A program made the translations under genes and the position numbers. This document shows, piece after piece, positions 54,669 to 63,907 of a DNA stretch of 64,000 bases (within the stretch, counting starts at the first letter, position 1; each line of letters starts with the position of its first letter). The notes below the pieces were generated by a model, which worked only from the letters and a program-made list of their open reading frames with translations, searched no databases and was not told the DNA's origin. This DNA comes from Trinickia symbiotica. GTDB taxonomy: Bacteria > Pseudomonadota > Gammaproteobacteria > Burkholderiales > Burkholderiaceae. Location: positions 459,620 through 523,619 of the forward strand of contig NZ_PTIR01000002.1 in the NCBI RefSeq assembly GCF_002934455.1, given 5' to 3'.

Positions 54669-55050
54669 CGCCGATCACGTGGCATTGACACCGTTGGCGT
54701 GCACGCAAGATCGGATCTCCGAGACGCTGTCACGGAAATTGGCACCGAATAACGCGGCGAGTTGGAGGCGCGATCCCTGGCGCGGCCCAGCGATGCGCCG
54801 TCCGACTTTGGGAATCGAAGGAAGCCTTCTGGGAACCGAGCTGTGGCGCAAGTGAAGCGCCCGACGAGCTCTACATCCGTTTAGCCTAGGACATCACCGA
54901 CTAGCTGTTACCGACCACCACGCCGTGGGTCTAGCTAGCACCGGAAACGCATGCGCGAGTTCCGCCGGCAGATGGGTTTGGATAATCGTGAAAGCAGAGG
55001 CCCGCAAACATGAGGTGTGCGGGCTTTTTTCTTTGACCAACGGCATCCCG
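54669..55050. other. 382-base region without a gene, ending in an orphan terminator
   Basis: No protein family is recognised in any frame. A TTGACA hexamer occurs at 54685-54690 without a good -10 at standard spacing, and GATAAT occurs at 54981-54986. The hairpin at 55000-55030 is the clear structured element. A small RNA or a decayed element is possible. Confidence 0.4.
55000..55030 (+). terminator. Rho-independent terminator on the plus strand
   Basis: A seven-base-pair stem (GCCCGCA at 55000-55006 with TGCGGGC at 55018-55024, eleven-base loop) is followed by six T. The nearest plus-strand gene (DUF3820) ends 330 bases upstream, so it may terminate an unannotated transcript. Read on the minus strand the tail is weak. 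Confidence 0.7.
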
Positions 55051-56280
55051 TCACGGGTGCTGGAACCAGACAAAACCGTGACAGGTGCCGGCTGAGTCGC
55101 AGTAGTTGCCGGCGACCGTTCCCGCATCGTTGATGGCGAACGGCAAGGTAACAAACGCGCCGGGAGCATCGAACGTGATGAACGTGCCCTGGACCGTCCG
55201 TAGATAGCCGTGCTCCGCGGAAAAGTCTGAGGGAATGTATGGTCCGGCAATCTCACCCGCAGCGTCAATCGCCGTGGCACCGGTCAAAGCATTGTCGCCG
55301 GGGGCGTCAAACGTGGTCATCGCCCCACCGGGCGCGCGCACAAATGCGTGAACCAGATCACAACTGTGATCACTGCAGAAAGCTCCAGTGACGGTTCCCA
55401 TTGCATTCAGCGCGACTGGCGGGACAGCGAGGACGGCACCGTCAGGGACGTTGAACGTGACGATATTGCCATCGCTGGACCGGAGGAAAGCTTTAGGCCA
55501 GCCCGGAATTGACTCATAGTAGAAGCCGGCGATTGCCCCGGGCGAGTTGTTTTCGGTCGGCACAGTGTAGGTCGAACCAGGAGGGTCAAAGGTGGTGTAG
55601 ATCCCGTTGGCTTGCCGCAGGAATCCATGAAACAGCTCACCAGTCCCGATATAGGTGCCAGTGACGGCTCCGGCCGCGTTGATTGAGTTTGGGTTGGTAT
55701 AGTTGTTGGACCCGGGGACGTCGAGTGTCTGGAACTTACCATCCGGGGTGCGCAAGTAGCCGTGCCCGACTCCACTTGCGTCAAAGAATCCCCCAGTCAC
55801 AACGCCCTCTTCGCTGATTCCTGTTGCCGTACTGCAAATGGATCCGGGAGAACACGCTGCCGCGGGCGGGTCAAACTCGGTTAAGGTGCCGTCAGGAGCG
55901 CGCAGGAAGCTGTGCTCCTCAATGGCTGAGTCGATGACATACCCGACCACCTCACCTGAATTATTGATCGCCGCCGGAGTCGGCCCATACGAGGGCGATT
56001 CGCCGGGCACATCGAATATTGCGAAGCGTCCGCCAGCAGCAACTGCGGCCGAGACGTTTGCCTGCGCGGCAGGGGCCCTTGTCTGTGCATTCGCCTGCGA
56101 ACGGCAGGCCTGCAGGATCGCGACAAGCGAGTTAGCCACTGGTGGTGCAATTAGGTTGCCAGCTTTCGAGGACGCATAGACGTTAGCGAGCGCCGGGCAG
56201 GCCGGGGCCGCCCACGCCGCACCGCCAAGTTGTAGAGCCGCCACTGTCGCCACAGTAACGCAGAACTTTTTATTATTCAT
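55051..56280 (-). CDS. Secreted HAF-repeat protein (seven repeats)
   Basis: 409 residues with GAGGTAAGAGA before the ATG. A signal peptide (VTVATVAALQLGGAAWAAP) is followed by an Ala-rich helical part. Seven repeats of about 45 residues then begin with F-x-T-F-D-x-P-G text: FAIFDVPG, LTEFDPPA, FQTLDVPG, YTTFDPPG, IVTFNVPD, MTTFDAPG and FITFDAPG. Each contains an INxxGxVxGxY strand and an HGFLR-type end. Seven units suggest a closed beta-propeller outside the cytoplasm. A LuxR-type regulator gene lies directly upstream. Confidence 0.85.
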   Translation of the reverse strand: MNNKKFCVTVATVAALQLGGAAWAAPACPALANVYASSKAGNLIAPPVANSLVAILQACRSQANAQTRAPAAQANVSAAVAAGGRFAIFDVPGESPSYGPTPAAINNSGEVVGYVIDSAIEEHSFLRAPDGTLTEFDPPAAACSPGSICSTATGISEEGVVTGGFFDASGVGHGYLRTPDGKFQTLDVPGSNNYTNPNSINAAGAVTGTYIGTGELFHGFLRQANGIYTTFDPPGSTYTVPTENNSPGAIAGFYYESIPGWPKAFLRSSDGNIVTFNVPDGAVLAVPPVALNAMGTVTGAFCSDHSCDLVHAFVRAPGGAMTTFDAPGDNALTGATAIDAAGEIAGPYIPSDFSAEHGYLRTVQGTFITFDAPGAFVTLPFAINDAGTVAGNYCDSAGTCHGFVWFQHP

Positions 56281-56357
56281 TCTCTTACCTCACAATAATC
56301 GGCAGCGCTAATTGAACACACGCTGCTATGATGGTGGCACAGGACGCGTTTACTTTT

Positions 56358-56375
56358 ACCCCCACTACTGGGGGT
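56358..56375. promoter_or_regulatory. Inverted repeat between the LuxR gene and the HAF-repeat gene
   Basis: ACCCCC and GGGGGT form a perfect six-base inverted repeat around ACTACT, 78 bases upstream of the HAF-repeat start codon. Size and position suit an operator for the adjacent LuxR-type regulator. A link to that protein is inferred from location. Confidence 0.55.
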
Positions 56376-56458
56376 ATGGTGGCGCCACACGGCACTTTTC
56401 GCGGTCAACCGTTTTGTTGTCCGCCCGTCTCAACACCAGCTGGTAATTGGGGTTTGGA

Positions 56459-57541
56459 TCAACGACCCAGTCGCGAAATGAAATACTCTTCGCGCAGCCG
56501 ACGCGCGAGGACGTCAACACTGTGCACGTCGAGTCGCCTGTATATCTGGCGAACGCAGTCGACGACTGTGCTTTCCTTGACAGAAATTTCTGAAGCGAGC
56601 TGCTTGTAGCTCGTACCGCAGGCCAGCTTGGCTGCTACGAGTTGCTGGCGGCCGCTTAGTCCAGCCATGTGAGCGCCTATAATAAGCTGTAGCTCGACTG
56701 GCTCCTGATGCTGGCAGTGCAAGATACAACCGGTGTCGTCGTCGAGTGGGTAGGCTCGCCAGACGAATCGGCCCCAACGATTCGTGATCTGTTTCACTGG
56801 CGGCCGGGCTGGCGTTCCGGCGGAGGCGAGATTCAGGCGAAGAATAAGCTCGCGCAGGACAGACGGGAGAATCGGGGAAGAGCGACCATACTCCTTGGTC
56901 GTATCGGTGGTTTCTAGCAAAAGCTGATCGGCTGAATTGCTTTGATGCCGGATGCGCCCCTCCCAGTCGACCAGCAGGCTACCTGATAAAAACCCATTTA
57001 CAAACAACGATGGTTCAAGCGACGGGCGGCGGATAGCGTGGCCTACGTGTTCTCCGAAGACATTGATAGCACGCTGCTCTACATCTGAGAAAGGGCGCCC
57101 GCCCTTTTCACGGACCAGGATCATCGACCCCCATCCCCTGCCGCCTTGGTGCGCAAGCACGTGAATGAAGTGTCGTCCGTGGCACGGCGCCAGAACTTCG
57201 TCATAGAACTGGCTTCGCGACAGTTCCTTATCGATATGTTGTGAGTTCGTGAATTGCCTTCGCAGCGTCATCCAATCTGGAAAGTTACCGATCAGTTTCG
57301 ACACGTCGCCGCTCCGCTGCAGGCGTTGATATGCGGGCAGGGTCTTGTAGGCTGCCTCGCATTCGCTGTAAACGCTCGCCAGTTCGAAGTCGTCGCTTGC
57401 CCAGATAAAGTTGCAATAATCCGCGCCGACGATCTCCCGTAGCGCGCCGAGGATCGAAGGCACGACCGTCGTACTTTCAAGACCGAGCGAACATAAGTGC
57501 CGGACGTAGGCAGCGGTGCGGGTGATCGATGCGGTGCGCAT
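56459..57541 (-). CDS. LuxR-family (GerE HTH) transcriptional regulator
   Basis: 360 residues from the ATG at 57541. The C-terminal GerE helix-turn-helix reads LSGRQQLVAAKLACGTSYKQLASEISVKESTVVDCVRQIYRRLDV. The first ~250 residues look like a GAF/PAS-type sensor (ALREIVGADYCNFIWAS, then VNGFLSGSLLVDWEGRIRH). No AHL-binding or receiver domain is seen. It lies upstream of the HAF-repeat gene on the same strand and probably controls it. Confidence 0.85.
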   Translation of the reverse strand: MRTASITRTAAYVRHLCSLGLESTTVVPSILGALREIVGADYCNFIWASDDFELASVYSECEAAYKTLPAYQRLQRSGDVSKLIGNFPDWMTLRRQFTNSQHIDKELSRSQFYDEVLAPCHGRHFIHVLAHQGGRGWGSMILVREKGGRPFSDVEQRAINVFGEHVGHAIRRPSLEPSLFVNGFLSGSLLVDWEGRIRHQSNSADQLLLETTDTTKEYGRSSPILPSVLRELILRLNLASAGTPARPPVKQITNRWGRFVWRAYPLDDDTGCILHCQHQEPVELQLIIGAHMAGLSGRQQLVAAKLACGTSYKQLASEISVKESTVVDCVRQIYRRLDVHSVDVLARRLREEYFISRLGR

Positions 57542-58184
57542 GGAACGAGCCCCTTCACGTGGCAATGGCTTCCGACGAAGGACCTTGCACAAGAGTTATA
57601 TAACAGTCTCCAGAAACCGACACGGCGAGCGGCTTCCATCGATGCGAACACCCGCTCATGCACCCTTAAAGGGCGTTGAGATTGCCAGATGTCCGGTTGC
57701 AAGGCGGAGCCGGCGGTCGAACGTCCACTTGGGTTCTTCGATGAGTGGCGGAAATTGGCCGAACCCCGGAAGCCGATCATTGAGCGACGGTCGATCTTCC
57801 CGGCACCGCCCCGAACTTCCGCTGTCGACCCGTTGCGGCCGCTCGCAGCAGCGGCGCGAGCGGCCGGTCTTGGGCCTAGTCCAGCCGATCGCGTGCGTTG
57901 CCGAACCACGCCGCGAGGTTCCCACCACGTTGACTCATTGCCAATGAAGTGACGCAGCGCGTCCACAGAGGCTGCCGGTGGCTTCTATCGCATCCGCAAC
58001 TACGGTCTGCTTGCCACCGACGCGGGGCCAATGTCGCGAAGGTGCGAGGGCTGCTGGACGTTGTGGTGGCATGGTGTCTTTCGTTCGCTCGAACACATTT
58101 CGGGCGAGGCAGGACGGCCGGGTAGCTACATCGTCGTGCTCGAAACAAACCGTTCGATGCGAACGGTGGGTTCTCTCTCGCGAT
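57542..58184. other. 643-base region without an intact gene
   Basis: No intact gene is supported. Several short frames overlap on both strands, but none shows a start signal or a family. The right part contains an IS91-type transposase fragment, described separately. The rest has the look of decayed accessory DNA. Confidence 0.5.
57974..58065 (+). pseudogene. Remnant of an IS91-family transposase (C-terminal piece)
   Basis: Translation gives GGFYRIRNYGLLATDAG and, after a one-base shift, GANVAKVRGLLDVV. Together these match the end of Y2 transposases of IS91 (pattern F-x-R-I-R-H-Y-G-x-L-A-N followed by the ARxLL helix). Only about 30 residues remain and the frame is broken, so it is a fossil. 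It marks past insertion upstream of the oxidoreductase gene. Confidence 0.5.
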
Positions 58185-60374
58185 TCAGTCTGCAGCTTCG
58201 ATGCGCACAGGCACCGCGCTCATTACCGGCATGGCGTTGATCGGATCAAGGCCAACCGTCGTGCTGAGCAACTGGTTTGGATTGGAGCCGGCGTAGGTTT
58301 CGGGCTCCTCGTCGGGCATCGGTCCCCAGCCGTGCGGAATGGACACGACGCCTCGGCGCAGTGCGGGGTCGGCTTTGACGATAGCTCGAATGCGGCCGTG
58401 CGGCGACACAATGGCCACGCACTGGCCTTCCGTCAGCCCTTGAGCAGCCAGCTCATCGGGATGCACAAAGGCCGGATTGAACGGCATGCGTCGGCGGACC
58501 GCGGGCAGGTGGTGGTACATGGTGTTCTGCACGTCGCGCACGCGCCGCACCGCCAGGCGATACGTGAACCCCAGTGGCGCCCCCGCTTCGTTCAGTACGC
58601 CCGCCAGTTCACGCTCGACGTCGTCCGGCATCACGTCGAAGCGCGCAGTATTCGCTGGCTCGCCGGGCTGCACGATCATCGGTTCGACCTCGTAGATTTT
58701 CCCTTGTGGGTTCTGCTTTAGTTCGTCAAATGAAATCGAGCCGTGGCGAACCAGGGTCGCAAGTAGCTCGTCGGTGGTCGGAGCTGTGCGCATATCGAGT
58801 GGAACGTCGTCGAATATGACGGTCTTGCCCAGGCGCCGCGCGAGATCCCAGAACACGAACCAGTCGTCCACGACTTCTGATCCATCCGGCGGAGTTGCCA
58901 CGGCGGCCGAGTATTGTGCGTAAGGCCGGAACATGATGTAGGACTCGTAGTCGCGCGAATGTAAGTCAGCGCGCTCGAACATCAGCTTCGGTGGAATCAC
59001 ATAATGCGCGAGCCGCGCAGTGTTAGTCATGAATGGCTCGATGCATACCAGTAGTTGCAATTGACGCAGCGCATCGGCGATGCGACGCTGGTCAGGCACG
59101 GCATCGACTGGATTGCCGCCGTCGACCAACAACGCACGGATCTGGCCGGCGCCAGGCGTAGTGATTTCCTGGGCCAGCGTGCCGCTCATCTTCTGGCCGA
59201 ACAGGATGCCATGGCCGCCGACACGGCTCTTCCAGCCGGATTCCCAAGAACGGCGTGGCGGAATCACTTCGGCGCGGCGCGGGTAGCGCGGGGCGACCAC
59301 GCCCGGATTCGGTACAGGGTCGCCGGGGCGAGCGAAGCGGCCACACACGACGTTGAGGCATTCGACCAGATGCTCGGCCAAATTGGAGTGGGGCGCCATA
59401 TTGGGCCCGGTTCCCGACGCGGCCGAGCCACGCTTGCGGCGCAGGCCGCCGGCCTCCCGGACGGGTTCCGCGAAGGCTGCAGCGGCGGCTTCTAGCCCTT
59501 CGACGCTTACGCCGGCGCGCTGGGCGACGTATTCGGGCGTAAACGGCTCGACCGCGCGCGCTAGTCGTCGCAAATCCTTGACGTAGCGCGCGCAGAATTC
59601 AGCATCGTGCCAGCCGCGACACAGAATGATGCGCAGCAGGCCAGCAAGGACGGTCGGGTCCTCGCCCGGCAACACCTGCAGGAAGACATCGGCATGGCGG
59701 GCGGTCTCTGTCTCTCGTGGATCGATCACCACCAGCTTCAGGCCGCGCTCCTTCGCTTCGTGGAGCTGCTTGACCGGATTCTGCAATGCAAAGTTGAATG
59801 TGGATAGCGACACCAGCGGATTGGTGCCGACGAACAATAGCGCGTCGGCGAGCGCGTACGGATCTTTGCCGGCAGCCCAGCCGCCCAGTCGCTCAAATGC
59901 CACCCATTTGGCTGACTGGTCGATGGTCATTGTAGAGAAAAACGAATTCGAACCCAGCGCCGCGAGGAAGGCGGGCAACATATGATTGGCGGCGAGGTTA
60001 GAGTAGTTCATGGTACCGCGAAAGGCTGCGACCGCATCGGCGCCGTGGCGCTCGATCAGTGCCTCAAGTTGCGCCGCGATCTCGGCCAGCATCGCGTCAA
60101 GCGGCATCTGTACGAAGCTGCCATCGCGCTGCCGTTTCAGCGGGTGCAGGAGCCGCTCCGCGCTGTTATGCGCCTCATGCAGATACGCGCCCTTGATGCA
60201 GGCGTAGCCGCGCGTGAGCGGATTGTCGCGGTCGCCGCGCGCAGCAACGACGCGTCCGAGGTCGTCGAGGGTCAAGCGCAGTGAACAGTTGCCGGCGCAG
60301 ATGCGGCAGGCGGTGACAGCTTCCCGTGGCACGGCGAGCTCCTCCTGTACTGTGGCCCCACACCTCGTCACCAC
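58185..60374 (-). CDS. Molybdopterin-dependent oxidoreductase (formate-dehydrogenase-like)
   Basis: 729 residues. The N-terminal [4Fe-4S] site is complete: Cys23-x2-Cys26-x3-Cys30 and Cys59 (RGYACIKG). The molybdopterin domain follows with VGTNPLVSLSTFNF, VIDPRETETARHADVFLQVLPGEDPTVLAGLL and MAPHSNLAEHLVECLNVVCGRF. A C-terminal MoCo-binding beta barrel contains QNTMYHHLPAVRRRMPFNP. At the usual Mo-ligand position the text is TIDQSAKW, without Cys or Sec, so it is not a typical formate dehydrogenase. No Tat signal, iron-sulfur or membrane subunit is nearby. Electron acceptor unknown. Confidence 0.88.
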   Translation of the reverse strand: MVTRCGATVQEELAVPREAVTACRICAGNCSLRLTLDDLGRVVAARGDRDNPLTRGYACIKGAYLHEAHNSAERLLHPLKRQRDGSFVQMPLDAMLAEIAAQLEALIERHGADAVAAFRGTMNYSNLAANHMLPAFLAALGSNSFFSTMTIDQSAKWVAFERLGGWAAGKDPYALADALLFVGTNPLVSLSTFNFALQNPVKQLHEAKERGLKLVVIDPRETETARHADVFLQVLPGEDPTVLAGLLRIILCRGWHDAEFCARYVKDLRRLARAVEPFTPEYVAQRAGVSVEGLEAAAAAFAEPVREAGGLRRKRGSAASGTGPNMAPHSNLAEHLVECLNVVCGRFARPGDPVPNPGVVAPRYPRRAEVIPPRRSWESGWKSRVGGHGILFGQKMSGTLAQEITTPGAGQIRALLVDGGNPVDAVPDQRRIADALRQLQLLVCIEPFMTNTARLAHYVIPPKLMFERADLHSRDYESYIMFRPYAQYSAAVATPPDGSEVVDDWFVFWDLARRLGKTVIFDDVPLDMRTAPTTDELLATLVRHGSISFDELKQNPQGKIYEVEPMIVQPGEPANTARFDVMPDDVERELAGVLNEAGAPLGFTYRLAVRRVRDVQNTMYHHLPAVRRRMPFNPAFVHPDELAAQGLTEGQCVAIVSPHGRIRAIVKADPALRRGVVSIPHGWGPMPDEEPETYAGSNPNQLLSTTVGLDPINAMPVMSAVPVRIEAAD

Positions 60375-60580
60375 GACAGCTTTTGGCGCAAAGGCTATAG
60401 CCGAGCCGGATAGCTGTGAGATGACAGAGCACCCGCAAATGACTATGCGTTACATCGCCGCCAGACGGCGACCGCGCATTCTATATTATAAACGACGTTC
60501 ATATTTTTTGGCAAACAGCTTGACGGCTTGTTGCGAGCGCCGTTGCCCGCAAGTCCGGCGCGGCGCGCCCCGGCGAGCCC

Positions 60581-62860
60581 TCACTCGTTGATGTTCCCAC
60601 GCCCAAAACTGCCAGCCGCATGGACATCGTCCCTGCCCGGCCGGCGCAGGGTGAAGAAAAACGTGGTGCCAGTGCCGGGCTCGGACTCAACCCACATGCG
60701 GCCGCCGTGGTGTTCGACGATGCGCTTGCATAGCGCGAGTCCGATGCCCGTGCCAGGATAGTCGCGACGGGTATGCAGACGTTGGAAGATCAGGAAGATG
60801 CGCTCGAAGTGCTGCGGGTCGATTCCGATACCGTTGTCCGCTACCCGGAACAGCCACGTGTCATCGCGCGTTTCGGCACCCACATGGATTTGCACGGGGC
60901 GCTCCTTGCTGCGGAATTTGATCGCGTTGCCCACCAGATTCTGGAACAGCAGCGTGAGCTGCCCGGACAGCGCGCGTACCGTCGGCAGCTCCTGATGGGT
61001 GATCTGCGCGCCGCTTTCCTCGATCGCCACGCTCAGGTTCCGCAGTGCTTTATCCAGCTCGCGCGCGCAGTCTATCCGCTGCCAGGACTCCTCGGTCCTT
61101 CCGACACGCGAAAACGCAAGTAAATCGTCAATCAGCGCCTGCATTCTGCCGGCGCCATCGACCGCGTGCCCGATGTACTCGTCGGCCCGCGCGTCGAGCT
61201 GTCCCTGGAAGCGCCGCCGCAACAACTGCAACGGTCCGGCGATCGCCCGCAATGGCTCCTGCAAGTCATGCGATGCGACGTAAGCGAATTGCTCGAGATC
61301 CCGATTCGAGCGGCCCAGCTCCTCGGTTCGCTGTCGCAGTGCCTCCTCTGCGCGCCTGCGTTCCGTGATGTCCACGATAGCCGCGAGGACAAACATGCCC
61401 TCGGCCATCTCGATCGGATTCAGGCCGATCTCCACGGGCACCTCCGTGCCATCGCGACGCCGACCATAGAGATGGCGCCCCGCCCCCATGAGGCGACTTT
61501 TCGGGTCCCCAAAGAACGCGGCGCGGTAGTCGGAATGGCCGTGCCGCAAGCGCTCCGGCACGAGTACGTCGATGCGTTGCCCGACCAGTTCATCCCGCGG
61601 GTAACCGAACACCTTCTCCGTCTGCAAGTTCACCAGCACGATCCGGCCTTCACGGTTCACCATGATCATCGCGTTGGGCGCGGCTTCGACGACCAGACGG
61701 AAGCGCTCCTCGGCCCGCTTGCGCTCGGTGATGTCCGCGACCACGGAAATGAAATAGTCCGGCCTGTTGGCGTCGTCACGCATCAACGCAACCGTCAGCG
61801 CGATCCACACCTCGCTGCCGTCTTTCTTGAAGTAGCGCTTTTCCATCGTGTACGTATCGATCTGTCCGTCGAGCATCTGATGCAGCTGCGCGAGGTCGGC
61901 GTCCAGGTCGTCGGGGTGCGTGATGTCCTGGAAGGTCATCGTAAGCAGCTCTTCGCGTGTGTAGTCGACGATGTCGCACAGCTTCTGGTTCACGCGCAGC
62001 CAGCGGCCATCCGGCCCGACATGCGCGATGCCGACGGCCGCCTGCTCGAACGTGGCCCGGAAGCGCTTTTCGCTCTCCTCGAGTTCGGCGCCCCTTTGAC
62101 GCAACTCGTCGTTTGCACGCGTGAGCGAGCGGGACAAGTTGCTGGTATTAAGCCCAAGGAAGACCAGCGTTCCGATAAGCACTGTGAATGAACTCGTGGA
62201 AACCAGCAGTGCCAACCAGTTCGCATCGAGCTTGTTGGCAGCGAGACAGATACTTCCCGCCTGAAAATTCGCCGCGTCCATGCCGGTATAGTGCATGCCG
62301 GTGATTGCCAGTCCCATGATCATCGCCGAGCCGAGACGCTTGAAGGTGAGGTTTTGCTGCTCGGGCGTGCGCAGCGTGAAGGCAATCCACAGCGCGGCGA
62401 TCGACGCTGCTATTGCAATGGCAACCGACGCCATCAGGATCGAGAACGTGTAGTGAATCGGCGGAGACATCTCCATCGCCGCCATGCCCGTGTAGTGCAT
62501 GCCGGCGATCCCCAACCCCATGAGAGTGCCCGCGGCACCGAGGCGGGCGCGGGAGAGCGTTCCCCGAGTGACCGTGATCAACGCCACCAATGAAGCCAAC
62601 ACCGCGATCACGAGCGAAGCCGCCGTGGTGGAAAGATCGTATCCGACCGGGATCGGTAGCGCGAAAGCCAGCATGCCAATGAAGTGCATTGACCAAATGC
62701 CGATCCCCATTGCGATGGCGCCACCCACTAGCCAGCTTGTCCGTCCCCGTGCCTGTGGTAACAACGAGATCCGGCTGGACAGTTCGATGGCGGTATAGGA
62801 AGCAAGGAATGCGACAACGAAGGAGACAAAAACCAGTAAGGGGTTGTAGGTGCCGCTCAT
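60581..62860 (-). CDS. Membrane histidine kinase with MHYT and PAS domains
   Basis: 759 residues from the ATG at 62860, preceded by GGAGGGAG. The N-terminal MHYT sensor has seven hydrophobic helices and three conserved motifs (MHFIGM, MHYTGM, MHYTGM), thought to bind a metal and sense a gas such as O2 or NO. Two PAS/PAC domains follow (ending DITERKRAEERFR and DITERRRAEEALR). Then come a HisKA region with phospho-acceptor His in YVASHDLQEPLRAI and an HATPase domain (NLVGNAIKF, VADNGIGID, GTGIGLALCKRIVEHHGG). No response regulator is adjacent. A divergent PAS-GGDEF gene lies 414 bases away. Confidence 0.92.
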   Translation of the reverse strand: MSGTYNPLLVFVSFVVAFLASYTAIELSSRISLLPQARGRTSWLVGGAIAMGIGIWSMHFIGMLAFALPIPVGYDLSTTAASLVIAVLASLVALITVTRGTLSRARLGAAGTLMGLGIAGMHYTGMAAMEMSPPIHYTFSILMASVAIAIAASIAALWIAFTLRTPEQQNLTFKRLGSAMIMGLAITGMHYTGMDAANFQAGSICLAANKLDANWLALLVSTSSFTVLIGTLVFLGLNTSNLSRSLTRANDELRQRGAELEESEKRFRATFEQAAVGIAHVGPDGRWLRVNQKLCDIVDYTREELLTMTFQDITHPDDLDADLAQLHQMLDGQIDTYTMEKRYFKKDGSEVWIALTVALMRDDANRPDYFISVVADITERKRAEERFRLVVEAAPNAMIMVNREGRIVLVNLQTEKVFGYPRDELVGQRIDVLVPERLRHGHSDYRAAFFGDPKSRLMGAGRHLYGRRRDGTEVPVEIGLNPIEMAEGMFVLAAIVDITERRRAEEALRQRTEELGRSNRDLEQFAYVASHDLQEPLRAIAGPLQLLRRRFQGQLDARADEYIGHAVDGAGRMQALIDDLLAFSRVGRTEESWQRIDCARELDKALRNLSVAIEESGAQITHQELPTVRALSGQLTLLFQNLVGNAIKFRSKERPVQIHVGAETRDDTWLFRVADNGIGIDPQHFERIFLIFQRLHTRRDYPGTGIGLALCKRIVEHHGGRMWVESEPGTGTTFFFTLRRPGRDDVHAAGSFGRGNINE

Positions 62861-63274
62861 GTCTGTGGCTCCCTCCACGGATTGCTGCACAACGATGGCG
62901 TTGATCGAACAGCGTCTTGCGGAAATTTGGCTTCGAAGGGGCGTTGCAACGACGCGCTCAAGACACGACAAGGTGGCTTGCTGCTGAAACAGCCATTCAG
63001 CATTCATCCTTCCATATGAGTATAGGCAGGTAGCGCCCAGTGCGATGGCAGCGTGTCGAGAAATGTAAAAACTACCGATTCCTGCATCGCACTCGCCCGG
63101 CGCAGCGCAGCCATGCCGAGCGAATGCCGAACGCGGTTCGCTCAGCAACGAACTGCTCCATCCGATGGTCGGCAAGCCGCGCAGTATCAGGTTTGGGGAT
63201 CGATCTTCCGTGCCGCGTTCAAGGCGCCGCTGCGACCGGCCGATAACGCACTTACGCGTTATTGGACAATCACG
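62861..63274. other. Divergent intergenic region between kinase and PAS-GGDEF gene
   Basis: No gene is seen in these 414 bases. It should hold divergent promoters. The most structured element is the inverted repeat at 63243-63262, directly before the PAS-GGDEF start. Confidence 0.5.
63243..63262. promoter_or_regulatory. Inverted repeat before the PAS-GGDEF gene
   Basis: ATAACGC and GCGTTAT form a perfect seven-base inverted repeat with a six-base spacer, ending 12 bases before the ATG at 63275. It could be an operator or occlude the ribosome-binding site as an RNA hairpin. Confidence 0.45.
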
Positions 63275-63907
63275 ATGAGCCACGAAGACAAAGATTTGGC
63301 CGGCAGTTCACTTCAGGCCGTATTCCTGCGCCACCAGGACAGCCTTGTACCGCCTGAGCGCGTGCCAGGGGAGGACAACCCTGCCGTTTATCGCACGCTG
63401 CTCGAATCCACCCGGGCGATTCCCTGGAAGATTGACTGGGCGACGATGCAGTTCGCCTATATCGGCCCGCAGATTGAAGCGTTGCTCGGCTATGCGCCGT
63501 CCACCTGGAAAACGGTCGAGGACTGGGCCGCGCGCATGCATCCGGACGACCGAGAATCCGTGGTTAATTTTTGCGTCGCGCAGTCGCAGGCGGGCACTGA
63601 CCACGAAGCGGACTATCGCGCACTGACGGCCGACGGCGGCTACGTATGGATTCGCGACGTTGTCCACGTCGTGCGCAAAGAGAACGGCGACGTCGAGGCA
63701 CTGATCGGTTTCATGTTCGACATCAGCGAACGCAAGCGCACAGAGGAACGGCTCGCGGAGCTCCAGCGCGAACTGGAACGCCTGTCGCTGTCTGACAGTT
63801 TGACGGGCGTCGGCAACCGCCGCATGCTCGATACGGTCATCGAGCGCGAATGGGCGAGCGCGGCGGTATCGGGCAAGCCGCTTTCGCTCGTCATGATCGA
63901 CATCATG
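63275..63907 (+). pseudogene. PAS-GGDEF gene, broken early in the GGDEF domain
   Basis: The frame from the ATG at 63275 encodes a PAS domain (IPWKIDWATMQFAYIGPQIEALLGYAPSTW, then HPDDRESVV and FDISERKRTEERL) and the start of a diguanylate cyclase (LSLSDSLTGVGNRRMLDTVIEREW, then PLSLVMIDI). At about base 63908 the expected DxFKxxND continuation is lost, and the frame continues as Arg-rich text to the window end without the GG(D/E)EF signature. The abrupt change looks like an insertion or deletion junction. The gene was probably a c-di-GMP synthase divergent from the MHYT kinase. Confidence 0.75.

Noticed and set aside
57656..57928. Minus-strand 90-codon frame
   Set aside because: Low-complexity Arg/Ser-rich text without a start signal or recognisable domain; considered decayed DNA.
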